Of a stretch of 64,000 nt of DNA, positions 14,801-24,998 are shown one piece after another (positions within the stretch are counted from its first letter, which is position 1; each line of letters opens with the position of its first letter). The position numbers were made by a program, and so were the translations under genes. The notes beneath the pieces were generated by a model that saw nothing but the letters and a program-made list of their open reading frames with translations, was not told the origin of the DNA and did no database searches. The stretch spans positions 15,173,039 through 15,237,038 of the forward strand of contig NC_088297.1 of assembly GCF_032854445.1 (NCBI RefSeq), given 5' to 3'. This DNA comes from Liolophura sinensis. Lineage: Eukaryota > Mollusca > Polyplacophora > Chitonida > Chitonidae.

Positions 14801-15186
14801 CTGAAGCTGTGACAAGACAAAGTTATAACTAAATCTTTACTGGGTTGAAAAAAATCTAAAAAAAATATTTGATGTCGGTTTAAGCATTAGCCAGGTGCTG
14901 TCTTTCACTTTAAAATTAAACCCGGCTTAAAATACCAGACTTGCTCTAATACAGAGCTGATGTGACTTTTAAGTCCAGACTGAAGTCAATTGCGAGTTTA
15001 ATTTAATCAAACAAATGGTTATAAAGTTTGTGAAAGAAGGCCCAGAATGTCATAAAATTCTTGAGGTTTGGCGTTAAACATCAATCAAATTTGTGTTGCA
15101 GTGGACATAGAGCCCATGGAACGCCCAGCTACAATTCGGAAGACGAAGACCTCATGAATGAGATTGAGAGGGAGTTTGACTTTTAA
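5825..15186 (+). CDS. N-myristoylated cystin-like protein, six coding exons
   Basis: Exons: 5825-6640, 8492-8545, 8759-8767, 10780-10810, 12588-12639 and 15102-15186 (stop at 15184). Phases close exactly and give 348 residues. The start is chosen because it begins an N-myristoylation consensus (MGSGQSK) and has A at -3 and G at +4. Residues 1-130 are Asn/Asp/Lys-rich and look disordered. An acidic Ser/Asp stretch (ESSDDESDTDSLLG) spans 141-154, and residues 240-272 are charged and probably helical. The last 19 residues, SYNSEDEDLMNEIEREFDF, resemble the C-terminus of mammalian cystin (SYDHSEEGLMASIEREY, recalled from memory). Cystin is a myristoylated protein of the primary cilium carried there by UNC119B. 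A ciliary role is inferred from the two ends only, since the middle matches nothing I recognise. The exons are clear from splice sites and phase; the family name is tentative. Introns hold SINEs and repeat families A and B. Confidence 0.72.
6641..6748 (+). other. Open intron extension encoding a hydrophobic tail
   Basis: If the donor at 6641 (GTATAC) is not used, the frame of exon 1 runs on for 35 residues and stops at 6746-6748. The extension contains an unbroken hydrophobic segment (FCFVLLMYIATACLLVLC) followed by a short end with one Lys, typical in shape of a C-terminal membrane anchor. An AATAAA lies downstream at 7076-7081. Whether such a transcript is made is unknown. Confidence 0.4.
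7937..8201 (+). mobile_element. Meta-SINE-like copy, full length
   Basis: Forward copy from the tRNA-like head (ggggcctctctgggccagga) to the tail (gtaaaacgccaatgaaataa) with an AAT-repeat end. It lies in intron 1 of the cystin-like gene. Confidence 0.85.
8759..8767 (+). other. Nine-nucleotide microexon (Glu-Leu-Gln)
   Basis: GAATTACAG is preceded by a pyrimidine-rich tract ending in TCGTAG and followed by GTAAGT. It is phase 0 on both sides, so inclusion or skipping keeps the frame. It fits between the 54-nt exon (phase 0 out) and the 31-nt exon at 10780 (phase 0 in). Confidence 0.55.
8946..9162 (-). repeat. Dispersed repeat family A, copy 2 (inverted)
   Basis: Reverse complement of the element at 2505-2743. 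Shared blocks include gtacctagccactcatttgg, caccatcggtattaaacaat (one mismatch) and gtttggcgctcg. It is in the intron after the microexon. Confidence 0.75.
12230..12420 (+). repeat. Dispersed repeat family B
   Basis: Shares with 54540-54720 (reverse) and 37093-37165 (forward) the blocks catagttctctcagaatg and aatgatttgtttgtgtcatt, followed by a ttgaagaatta motif. It lies in the intron just upstream of the exon at 12588. Confidence 0.7.
12868..12893 (+). repeat. Poly-G run, possible G-quadruplex
   Basis: Runs of G separated by single A residues (ggggaaggggg and onwards) give more than four G-tracts on the + strand, which is the sense strand of the cystin-like gene. It is intronic. Quadruplex formation is inferred from composition only. 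Confidence 0.5.
13713..13974 (-). mobile_element. Meta-SINE-like copy, full length
   Basis: Reverse full-length copy with a well-preserved head. In reverse it reads ggcccccatc preceded by tgaccaactgagccacgaag, the complement of a tRNA-like A box. Confidence 0.85.
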
Positions 15187-15289
15187 AGATCATCTATGTG
15201 GAACCAATATTACTAGCTTGCAATTTGGCAAGTGATGTGGTATCACTGAGAACAGCAAGCCCATTCTGTTGTTCTGCTATTTTCAAATC

Positions 15290-15427
15290 CATCCAAACCT
15301 GCAAATAGTCGTGGGTTTCCCCTGGGCTCTGCCCGGTTTACTCCCACCATGATGCTGGCCGCCGTTGAATAAGTGAAATATTCTTGAGTACAGCGTAAAA
15401 CACGAATCAAATAAATCAAATAAATAA
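15290..15427 (+). mobile_element. Meta-SINE-like 3' half
   Basis: 5'-truncated forward copy starting at aacctgcaaatagtcgtggg and ending in ATAAAT repeats, about 100 bp after the cystin-like stop codon, so probably in its 3' UTR. Confidence 0.8.
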
Positions 15428-15719
15428 ATCTAATCCATCCATAGTTATATGTACATGTAAGACTGCTGAAGTTTAGAATCTGTTGTATTATAGCTCTGTT
15501 TTACCAAAGGCTGATTTATCATCAGTCAGATTTATAATTGTTCCTTTATTTTAGTTAAACGATACTCTAGAAATTCTTGAATATAACTTAGTAGCTCGTA
15601 GCATTGTTTTAATTTAAGTCAGTTAATAATGGGTAGAAGTGCCAATGGTTTTTATTTGAAAGTTTTAAAATTATAAAATTGCAGATTAGGAGCAGATAGT
15701 CTGGAGGTCACAGCAAATG

Positions 15720-15960
15720 AGTTGCCGTCATTTCAATGAATTATCTCCCCTGAACAGCAGAATTTTCTGCTGTGTGAAATGGGTACACAATCGATTCTGA
15801 TTCGCTGGTGTGTCCAGGCTTTGCCTTGCCTAAGCTGAATTTTAGGTGTGGTACATGTGTTCAAATGTGACCAAGGCTGCAAGATATAACCCTGGAAACA
15901 CTATCTCTACTGTCGGCCAATCGGCATTGATTCTGTATCCTTTAAAGCACATGCGCAGAG
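15720..15960 (+). repeat. Dispersed repeat family C, copy 1
   Basis: Forward copy of an element also found at 57965-58160. Shared blocks include tccaggctttgccttgccta (diverged in the other copy), ggctgcaagatataaccc and attctgtatcc. No recognisable family. Confidence 0.65.
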
Positions 15961-16533
15961 TAGTATGGATTTTAATGATCTGGCCAGTGAGCTCTTTGGC
16001 CCTTTTTGCAAAAGATTTATACCTCACAGTCTGTGTGACAGGGGAGATAAACAAGTATTAAGTTAAATAAGTTTCATTTTGCCATCTTCAGCGTCCAATA
16101 TCAATATATTATGCAGCAGTAGTACAGCAGACTTGTTCAACCTGTGACTAAGTTTTATAGATCGACTCTTAATTAGTGTTGCTTTGTATTTACTGATATA
16201 TTAAGTTATTGTTATTTTGACTATATTTTTCAGAGTTTTATTCTGTCTTCATTTTTAATGTTCTGCTGGTGGAGCGTATCAACCTTTACAGATATGAACC
16301 GGGTAGAGAAGACTTTATAGGGTTATTTTAAGGACAAATTTGTTGACAGCGAGATGTTCACATGGTTTATTTGTTTTATTCTGATTTATCTAAAAATGAA
16401 CTTTGTTGTTCAGTTTTGCTTTTCAGAATTGTTACTGCTGTACAGCGCTACCATACTTCCTGAACCTTTTCGCATATGAGCGAGCAACGTGCAACGTCAA
16501 AATGAATGGAGCAGTTGCCTAATAAAATACAGG

Positions 16534-16678
16534 AAGGTCTGTCAGCAGCCTGCGGATGGTCATGGGTTACCCCCAGGCTCTGCCTGGTTTCCACCCACCA
16601 TAATGCTGGCAGCCGTCATATAAGTGAAATAGTTTTGAGTACAGCATAAAACACCAACCAAATAAATTAATAAATAAA
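16534..16678 (+). mobile_element. Meta-SINE-like 3' half
   Basis: 5'-truncated forward copy from aaggtctgtcagcagcctgc to an A+T-rich tail of caaccaaataaattaataaa type. Confidence 0.8.
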
Positions 16679-18799
16679 AAAGAAAATACAGAGATATTTT
16701 ATAGGAAGTAATGTGCGAGATGTCTCTGCATAGTAGAATTTATTTCGCTGTATGTGAAATCAAAATGCAATTTGTATGAATTGTATGAAGAAAACCGAAT
16801 TTTCTTCTTGGAACACCCTAGCTGCAACAGTTTCAGTACTGAACTGTCACCTCTATAAATCAGCTTCCAGTCATGGCACACTATCACATGGGACCATGGT
16901 AAAGAAGACAAATATTATGTATCTGCTACATGTATTATAGGGAAGGGGACAGGATGATGGCTAGTTGTCGGTTCAGACAATAGAGTGTGAGATACATTTC
17001 ATTCCTGGACACGGTGGCAGTATGGAAACAAATATTTGTTTTAATGGGAGCAGGCTTCCCTAGTGTTTCTTCTTGAGGTTGAAAGCAGATGTGATGCTGG
17101 GCTAAGTTAAACTAGTTGCAGGTGAACTTTGACCCTGGTGACATTTCCAGTTATGGTACGCATACACCAACCTTTGCAGTAGTTACAGCTAGGCCTAGAA
17201 CCACCGGGAACAATGTCCACAGTCAGCCATTCAGTGTGTTTGGGTTGTTTGATTTTATGAGTGAACAATATGCAAATTAAATGTACGTGTATATTAAACT
17301 TTTACCAGTATGTGAAATTTGCTGATCAGAATATTTACATTTTCAATCCGTCCAAGATATTTAGTGCTCATCTGTGATTCCAGAATTGAGTTTTTTCTTC
17401 TCAATTTTTGCACAATTTTGAAACTTGAAGATCTTAAAAGTTACTATGTGTATATATCAATGGGATTGTATATTGATTAAAACAGTGCTAAGGAGCAGTG
17501 TTGTTTTCTTAAAGTAAAAGAAAGCTAAAATGTGGAGTAAGGTTCAACATACAGGTAACTGAAAACTATACGTAAAAATACTTTTAGATTTTTTTAAAAA
17601 GTGTTGAAAGGCATTCAGATATTTAAAACTATGGTGGGCTTTGAGCCATACTGACAGTATCTAGGAAATCTGACGTCACATCACCTTTTTTTTTTTCCAG
17701 ATGTTCACCAGAAGGAAGGAAATTTTCATTATTTCATGCATCTTTCACTCCTGGGTAAAAAGAGTTAATCAACATTCTGTGTTGTGATAGAGTTGAAAAA
17801 ACTTCCTGTGACGTCAGAGTTCCCAAACTCTAACAGTATGGTCCACAAAGCTCACTGTAGAATTCATATGTTTGAGGCCATTTAGCTTTTCTCACAAAAT
17901 TGTAAAAAAAAAAAAATAAATGAAAGTATATTTATATATAGGTTAAAGTGGTCTATTTAGTGATGCCTACTTTGATTTTTGGAGGTCTTTTCCTTTAAGG
18001 TTGTTAGGGAATGTCTCTTAAAAATGAAATGAAAATGTCAATTTTTTTTAAATTAAAGAACATGTTTTCATGTTTACATCTGTGATAGTGAATTGAATAA
18101 GTTAGTATGAAACATTCCATGGAGCTCTTAGTTTTTACAAATGTTACTCCAGTAAGGAGTGTGAAGTGCATATTTAACATGCATAATGTATGTAGTGTAT
18201 ACATTTTCTTCATCTATTATCTCATTTGTCAGGAAGAGATTAAAGCATTCCCTAACTCCATATTTTAATATGCAGTTTTTTGTTTTGTTCGATGTTGTTT
18301 TTTCAGTTGCCTGGTGTTTGGTAGTTGCACAGTTATATACACAGTATTAACTTCAAGCTGAACTAAAGTTCCGTTTGTTCCAAAGTGAGAACGGTTTAAC
18401 AAGATTTAACTTTTATACGTCTGTGATACAGTTTTTAAACAACAGTTTAAAGAGCTGGCTGTTGGGAATAGACATTTATGTTAGTTGTGATAGCTATTGG
18501 TGAAGTATATTTATCTGTAATTAGAGTCTGTCAGTCGGTAATTTTTAAGTTGGGTGTGACATACTTTACGACTATTCCACCATCCATGTTGGATGGGGGA
18601 AGGTTAAGAATAGAAATAAGACATAGGTGGATAACTGTTTCCTTGTCCATTGGGACTCGACATTTCCTGCCTTTGATGAAAAGTCTGTTCCTAGCTTTGC
18701 AAAACACACCATTCTCTGCCGTTACTCTTCAGTGCTTGTGAACTACCCTTTTGCTTTACAAACACAATAGCAGAGTTTTGAGTTCGAAATCTTTTTTTC

Positions 18800-18960
18800 A
18801 TCATAGGTAAAAACAGTCCACCTGTATCATGTGACTTTTGAAAAATTGTTAGGCAACTTTTGTTGACATTAATTTACCTATCACTTGTCTCACCGTGTTT
18901 AAGAGGCAAAAATAAAATCCTGCAATTGTTGCCTAACATTTTTGACAGGTCACACGAAGC
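18800..18960 (+). repeat. Dispersed repeat family D, internally inverted
   Basis: Contains tgtatcatgtgacttttga at the left and, inverted, ttgacaggtcacacgaagca at the right, with ttaggcaac and gttgcctaa as further inverted parts. Related sequence without the right arm occurs at 37255-37370 and 62310-62400. Confidence 0.6.
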
Positions 18961-19522
18961 AGTAGGACTTTTTCAGCAATAAAAGAGTTTGAACACAAAA
19001 TTCCCCTGTTGTACAGAAACAGAGCCGTAATAGAGAAAAAAAGAGTACACCAACCTATTTTAGGCCGACAATGCTCCCAAAAGACCTTTCCAAACTGCTA
19101 ATCAAGAACACGCAGTTGACCAATCATAAGTAGTCATAAGTTAAAAATAGGTCAACCGGATGTCCTAACACAATGATTACAAATGTTCAATCTTTCTGTG
19201 ACATCAGTGTCTCGTGCCGTGACATTTGATGGATTTTTTGTCTATTCAATATTGTACAAGAGTACTAAAGTGCAAGCTTTTAGATTTGTTGCCAATTTTG
19301 CTGTGAAATGTACATTAGATCATGTTGGTCTAAACATGTTCAGGTGAAATATATCTATTGTACTCCATAATGCAATGTGTTGTTGGTTAAAGTGTTATTA
19401 TTGTAATAGGAGATAAAAATGATAATGCTAACTGTATCTAATTTGGTGAATTAAGAGTGAGAGTGTTGGAGTAAGTGGTTAAGATGTGCCAGTTTTTTTT
19501 TTTAATCACTGTGACACAGGTG

Positions 19523-21233
19523 TTGATTCAGTCCCAGTTTTGGACCAGGAATAACCAACATTCTTAGTCCCAGTTTTGGACCAGGAATAACCAACATTCT
19601 TAGTCCCAGTCTTGGACCAGGAATAACCAACATTCTTAGCCCCAGTCTTGGACCAGGAATAACCAACATTCTTAGTCCCAGTCCTGGACCAGGAATAACC
19701 AACATTCTTAGTCCCAGTTTTGGACCAGGAATAACCAACATTCTTAGTCCCTGTCTTGGACCAGGAATAACCAACATTCTTAGTCTCAGTCCTGGACCAG
19801 GAATAACCAGTATTCTAAGTCTCAGTCCTGGACCAGGAATGACCAACATTCTTAGTCCCAGTTTTGGACCAGGAATGACCAACATTCTTAGTCCCAGTCT
19901 TGGACCAGGAATAACCAACATTCTTACTCCCAGTCCTCGACCAGGAATAACCAACATTCTTAGTCTCAGTCTTGAACCAGGAATAACCAACATTCTTAGT
20001 CCCAGTCCTCGACCAGGAATAACCAACATTCTTAGTCCCAGTCCTGGACCAGGAACAACCAACATTCTTAGTCTCAGTCTTGGACCAGGAATAACCGACA
20101 TTCTTACTCCCAGTCCTGGACCAGGAATAACCAATATTCTTAGTCCCAGTCTTGGACCAGGAATAACCAACATTCTAAGTCCCAGTCTTGGACCAGGAAT
20201 AACCAATATTCTTAGTCCCAGTTTTGGACCAGGAATAACCAACATTCTTAGTCCCAGTTTTGGACCAGGAATAACCAACATTCTTAGTCCCAGTCTTGGA
20301 CCAGGAATAACCAACATTCTTAGCCCCAGTCTTGGACCAGGAATAACCAACATTCTTAGTCCCAGTCCTGGACCAGGAATAACCAACATTCTTAGTCCCA
20401 GTTTTGGACCAGGAATAACCAACATTCTTAGTCCATGTCTTGGACCAGGAATAACCAACATTCTTAGTCTCAGTCCTGGACCAGGAATAACCAGTATTCT
20501 AAGTCTCAGTCCTGGACCAGGAATGACCAACATTCTTAGTCCCAGTTTTGGACCAGGAATGACCAACATTCTTAGTCCCAGTCTTGGACCAGGAATAACC
20601 AACATTCTTACTTCCAGTCCTCGACCAGGAATAACCAACATTCTTAGTCTCAGTCTTGAACCAGGAATAACCAACATTCTTAGTCCCAGTCCTCGACCAG
20701 GAATAACCAACATTCTTAGTCCCAGTCCTGGACCAGGAACAACCAACATTCTTAGTCTCAGTCTTGGACCAGGAATAACCGACATTCTTACTCCCAGTCC
20801 TGGACCAGTAATAACCAATATTCTTAGTCCCAGTCTTGGACCAGGAATAACCAACATTCTAAGTCCCAGTCTTGGACCAGGAATAACCAATATTCTTAGT
20901 CCCAGTCTTGGACCAGGAATAACCAACATTCTTAGTCCCAGTCCTGGACCAGGAACAACCAACATTCTTAGTCCCAGTATAACCAACATTCTTAGTCCCA
21001 GTCCTGGACCAGGAATGACCAACATTCTTAGTCCCAGTTTTGGACCAGAAATAACCAACATTCTTAGTCCTAGTCCTGGACCAGGAATAACCAACATTCT
21101 TAGTCCCAGTATAACCAACATTCTTAGTCTCAGACCTGGACCAGGAGTAACCAATATTCTTAGTCCCAGTCTTGGACCAGGAATAACCAACATTCTTAGT
21201 CCCAGTCCTGGACCAGGAATAACCAACATTCTT
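19523..21233. repeat. 36-bp minisatellite, about 47 units
   Basis: Unit of 36 bp containing cttggaccaggaataaccaa and cattcttagtccc. Most units differ by one to three substitutions, and two units near 20975 and 21105 are shortened by 12 bp. Because 36 is a multiple of three and the unit lacks stops, long frames stay open on both strands. A higher-order period of 684 bp (19 units) is visible: the variant gaataaccagtattctaagt at 19801 recurs at 20485 with the same following variants. I regard it as satellite DNA, not a gene. Confidence 0.92.
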
Positions 21234-21282
21234 CAGACTCCATCAATATATCTCGGGTGGGTCAGGGTGTTAATATTTATAC

Positions 21283-21488
21283 ATTTATTTGATTGGTATT
21301 TTATGCCAAACACTCAGGAATATTTCACTTCTACTATGACAGGAGGAAACCGGGCTCAAGCCCATGACCATCCGCAGGTGGCTCAGAGATCTTCCCACGT
21401 ATGTCTGGAGAGAAATCCAGCATGAGCTGGACTTGAACTCACTGCCACTGTTTTCATAACAGGCTCCTGGGTCATTGCGCCGCTTGGG
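21283..21488 (-). mobile_element. Meta-SINE-like copy, diverged
   Basis: Reverse copy directly after the minisatellite. The tail (ttgattggtattttatgcc) and middle (catgagctggacttgaactc) are kept, but several internal deletions remove part of the centre. Confidence 0.75.
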
Positions 21489-21894
21489 GTTAATAAGCTG
21501 GCTAGTTTAGCTCGTTCTGAGAGGGAAAATCTGTACAAATACAGTAACTTTGCCAAGGTCAGCGATTTACTCTGCAGACCCAAGTTTCCTCCAACCATAA
21601 CACATGCAGCCATTCTCTTAGTAAAAACTTCCTCACAATGTCATTAAACAAGTCAAATAAATCAGTAATGTTTACATCCACATTCATAGATTTGAAAAAA
21701 GAGCAGAACTGCTTTGTGAGATAGGCTACTGTGTCCACTTTCACAATTTTTTGCAAAAACAATTCTTTCATAACTTTCCTGTCAAATCACATTGACCAAA
21801 GGTGCTATAAACTAGATATTGTAATTTCCACAAAACATGGAAACTTTTGTGTTTGTTCATTTGCCCAGATAGTACATTATTTTTGTACTGTCTT

Positions 21895-21965
21895 GGGGAA
21901 ACTTTCACCACAATATGGCTGAAATATTGCCGTTGTGGCATTAAGCCATAATCATTCATTCATGC
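21895..21965 (+). repeat. 3' tail of another SINE or LINE family
   Basis: The motif caatatggctgaaatattgc followed by a diverged ...cattaagccataatc and ATTC repeats is a typical element tail in lophotrochozoan genomes. A reverse copy of its core lies at 63958-63992. Confidence 0.55.
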
Positions 21966-22303
21966 ATTCTTGGGGAAACTCAAAAAAATTACAAGCACGT
22001 GACAAAACTTTTAATTTTGTTTGATAAAATGATGAGCCATTTGATTTTAATGTAAATATGATGAATGATTTGAGATGAAACACTTCCAATGAGCATCATT
22101 ATTTTGAAAAGGTAATGACAGATCTATCCACATATACGCAGTTCTAGAGATATCTACAAGAAGTCTACACAGGGACGTCTGCATGAGTTGTGCCCCTTTC
22201 CTGATCAACCATCCTTTCTGAAAGTTGTAGTCATCAATGAAGAAGACATGACCATTTTTCTCTCTTCTTCTTGAAACAGTTTCATGATGACTGAATGTTT
22301 ATA

Positions 22304-24326
22304 TCATGTCTCCTCGTCACTCAGTTTTGACAACTTCTCGAAATATTCTCTTGCCAAGATTTTCTTCGGGATTATGTCTGCAAAAGAAAAATAACTGACT
22401 GATCAAGGTAAATAAAGGAATCAAGATTGCAACAGGGAGCCTGTCACTCTTTAAGTGTATACCAGGATTGGCGATAAGTTCTGAACCACAAAGCCTGTTG
22501 AGTTTGGGTGTGGGTAAACGGAGTAGGGTAACGCTAACTTTATTGAAGTCATTACAATGCAGGAGAATAAGTTCCTCGAAGCCATTTCCCGAAAATTTTG
22601 TACATTTCACAGAAAATAAGTATAACACAGGGGTCATTAGGAGATACAAAATATGCTTCTACATAGAAAAAAAGAAAAGAAATTCATTTTTTTTGCAAAA
22701 CTTTCTCTTCATTTTCCTTAAAACCATAATTTTTGTTTTAGAGTTCTGCTTCTTATACCTTTCAAATGCAAAAATGTGTTTACCTTGTAAAAACTGTAGA
22801 GTGTCATCCGAGTTCACCACCTCGGCTAAATCTTTGTACAAAACATTATTTTTATCCTTGCTCTCCACCAATGATATCCTGGCCAAATTCTGTACAAACA
22901 TTTCCTGAAATGAAAAAAAGAATGACATAAATTTTTTTATACAAAAACATCTTTGAGAGGCATTTAGAAGTTGAGTTGGATAACATTACGAGATATATGG
23001 ATAACAACTTCTGTTTACTGGGAAGCACGAAAACGGTATTAGTATCTATACCGAAACTGTGCTTCCAAATAAACAGAAGTTGTTAACCGTATATCTCGTT
23101 ATGTTATTCATCCAAAAAGCCGACAAAAAACACTGTTGATTTCAACCAACTCTGTTTTACTTACTCATTTTATTTAATTGACTGACTTTTAGTTTAATGC
23201 CCCATTCAAGAAGTTAACTTTGATAGAGGACTGGTTATAAGTGTAATGAATGATTTGGCCTTACAGTAACGCCATATTGGCAGTAGTTTAGCCATTTTAG
23301 GGAAGGAGAATTCATGAGTGTTCAGTGTAAACAAACCACCAACCTTCAGCAAGTAACTGATAAACCTTTCCATATTTGAAGTGTGGACGAGTGGTTTTCA
23401 TGCCTGATCCCTTTGATAATGTCTGATTTTGCAAAATTTTGTTGTGTCAAGACTCAAAACCAACGCCAGGACACCTTTCATTTAAAATGTGGTGCAGTTA
23501 CCTGCCTTTCTCAAGCATGTTGAGACTGGCAGTACACTGGATCACCTTAAGCACTACCAAAGAATATCAGTTCCACCTTGTAAATAACCAATTAACATTG
23601 TGGTTGATGATAAGGTAAGGAACACGGCAAATTTAAGGAATTTTTGTGTCAAATGACGTGACAAACTGCTACAGCACCTGAATCAGATTTTTGAATGGAA
23701 TGTGATCTGACATTGGTTTACAGCCATCAAAATGCTGACCAAAAATATGCCAAACCTAATGATCATTGAATGAAAGAATGGGCAAATTACATAACAATCA
23801 CCACTGACTGATTATTGCCACCAAGACACCAGGAACAATTTAGACAATTCCCTGTCCATTCGAGTACGTATTACCCTGGGGTTAACTCTGATTTAAAATG
23901 AGACGATGCCATAATATCTCTGTGTGAGTATCCAAAACACTACGGCACCCAAGGCAATCATAGAACATGAATCACATAACGCACTTCACCTATCTCCATG
24001 AGTGAAGCTAACAGCAGATTTAACAATGTACTGCAGTACTGAGCTGCTAGGTCATCATTAGGTCAGACGACCCGCATTCGTGCGGCTAGCACCTCACCGT
24101 GCAGGCCGTCTCCACTAACGTTATTAAAGGTCCAGTTTTCGTGACAACAACAAAAGGCGCAAGTAGAGCACACAAGTAATAAGAACAAGTTTTCATCGCA
24201 TTGTACCGTGGCTTTTCCTGTCATAAACAATGCCTCTTGACTTATGCTTGATACGTCCGGTGAGCTTTTCATAATCGTCTTAATCCTCGACAAGGGAAGA
24301 ACGCTTTCTTTCTCTGAACCCGCCAT
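22304..24326 (-). CDS. CHRAC1: Chromatin accessibility complex protein 1 (histone fold)
   Basis: Three exons on the minus strand: 24326-24207, 22904-22784 and 22377-22304 (stop). Phases 0, 1 and end fit exactly and give 104 residues. Exon 1 encodes LPLSRIKTIMKSSPDVSSIS and EALFMTGKAT, the first helix and loop of the H2A-like fold of CHRAC1/CHRAC-15. Exon 2 gives EMFVQNLARISL and YKDLAEVV with DDTLQFLQ, the long helix and the last strand/helix. Exon 3 gives DIIPKKILAREYFEKL. Human CHRAC1 is 131 residues and ends in an acidic tail; here the protein stops soon after the fold (SDEET), so that tail is nearly absent. CHRAC1 pairs with the POLE3 histone-fold subunit in the ISWI-containing CHRAC complex and helps nucleosome sliding. 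The start codon lies 114 bp from the EEF1D leader, which is transcribed the other way. Intron 1 carries a long hairpin (22975-23115). Confidence 0.93.
22975..23115. repeat. Fold-back hairpin of about 140 bp
   Basis: The left arm (ttggataacattacgagata ... aacaacttctgttta ... gaagcac) is mirrored by the right arm (gtgcttcc ... taaacagaagttgtt ... tatctcgttatgttattc ... atccaa). Arms are about 55-60 bp with few mismatches and a loop of about 25 bp. It has the shape of a fold-back transposon or MITE and lies inside CHRAC1 intron 1. Confidence 0.85.
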
Positions 24327-24440
24327 AATGACTACTCTCTGTCCTATGGTTGTTTTCGCTCTTGGAGAATTGAAGCCTTTGTAATTTAAGCCAATCAGAT
24401 TAGGTCCTTATCGTCCACGCTGACTATCTGACTGACGTTC
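24327..24440. promoter_or_regulatory. Shared CHRAC1/EEF1D promoter interval
   Basis: Only 114 bp separate the CHRAC1 start codon (minus strand) from the inferred EEF1D transcription start. The interval contains a CCAAT motif (24391-24395, + strand), about 50 bp upstream of the EEF1D TOP sequence, and no TATA box in the expected place. Both genes must start transcription in or next to it, so a bidirectional promoter is the simplest reading. Confidence 0.65.
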
Positions 24441-24483
24441 CTTTCCGGCTACAGCGTGGTCCTTACGACTTCATCATCTTTCT
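24441..24483 (+). promoter_or_regulatory. EEF1D: EEF1D leader exon with 5'TOP-like start
   Basis: The sequence ctttccggctacagcg begins with the pyrimidine run expected of a terminal oligopyrimidine mRNA, and the exon ends at a strong donor (TCT|GTAAGTG at 24484). Translation-factor mRNAs, eEF1 subunits included, are known TOP mRNAs controlled by mTOR through LARP1. The exact start base (24440 or 24441) is inferred. The exon is non-coding and would be joined to the acceptor at 26248. Confidence 0.6.
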
Positions 24484-24848
24484 GTAAGTGCAATAAATGG
24501 AATATTTTCGTGATTTAAGAAGGCCTGTGCTTTCTTTGAGTGCTACACAATTTGAGGCATGTATCAGCATTTCTGCAAAACTGTCAAATCAACCCCTCGT
24601 TTTCCATAAAGCAGAAATAAATGCTACTAAGTAAGAAACCGGATTTTTTCGTGATGGGAAAAACCAGTCAAGACTCCGAACTCTTCGGCTTTCGCCAGCA
24701 AACTAAAGGGAGTTAGTAAAGTGTTAGGTGCGTTCACGTGGCACACTGACTTCCCGTGATAAATTTGTGACTAGAACCCGGTCAAACGGAAAAACCGATT
24801 GTCCGCATATGTAGAACTGTGGTTCAGTGGGGAAGTGGCTATCTCTGT

Positions 24849-24998
24849 AAGGCTGTGATGACGTATACTATCAGAGGCCTGCCTTGTTCCATAAGCTTAC
24901 CTTGAATACTTCAACCCCTCAGGTTCAGAGGTGTTCAAGGTAAGCCTATGGAACAACAGAGGGCTGTGATAGTATACGTAACAACCCTACAGAGCTGT
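24849..24998. repeat. Fold-back hairpin of about 150 bp
   Basis: The left arm (ctctgtaaggctgtgatgac ... ttgttccataagcttacctt) and right arm (aaggtaagcctatggaacaa ... gtgatagtatacgt ... ctacagag) are inverted copies with scattered mismatches around a short centre (cccctcagg). Structure as for a MITE. It lies in EEF1D intron 1. Confidence 0.8.

Larger units (their letters stand above)
15187..22303. other. Intergenic region rich in repeats
   Basis: Between the cystin-like stop codon and the CHRAC1 3' end I find no supported gene. It holds two SINE 3' halves (15290-15427 and 16534-16678), copies of dispersed families C (15720-15960) and D (18800-18960), the 36-bp minisatellite (19523-21233), one reverse SINE (21283-21488) and a short element tail (21895-21965). 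The 3' ends of both neighbouring genes must fall here, but no polyadenylation signal stands out outside SINE tails. Confidence 0.5.

Noticed and set aside
19502-21425. Frames of 575 codons (minus) and 528 codons (plus) over the same DNA as possible repeat proteins
   Set aside because: They exist only because the 36-bp unit is a multiple of three and lacks stops. There is no signal peptide, no non-repetitive domain and no splice context, and both strands are equally open.
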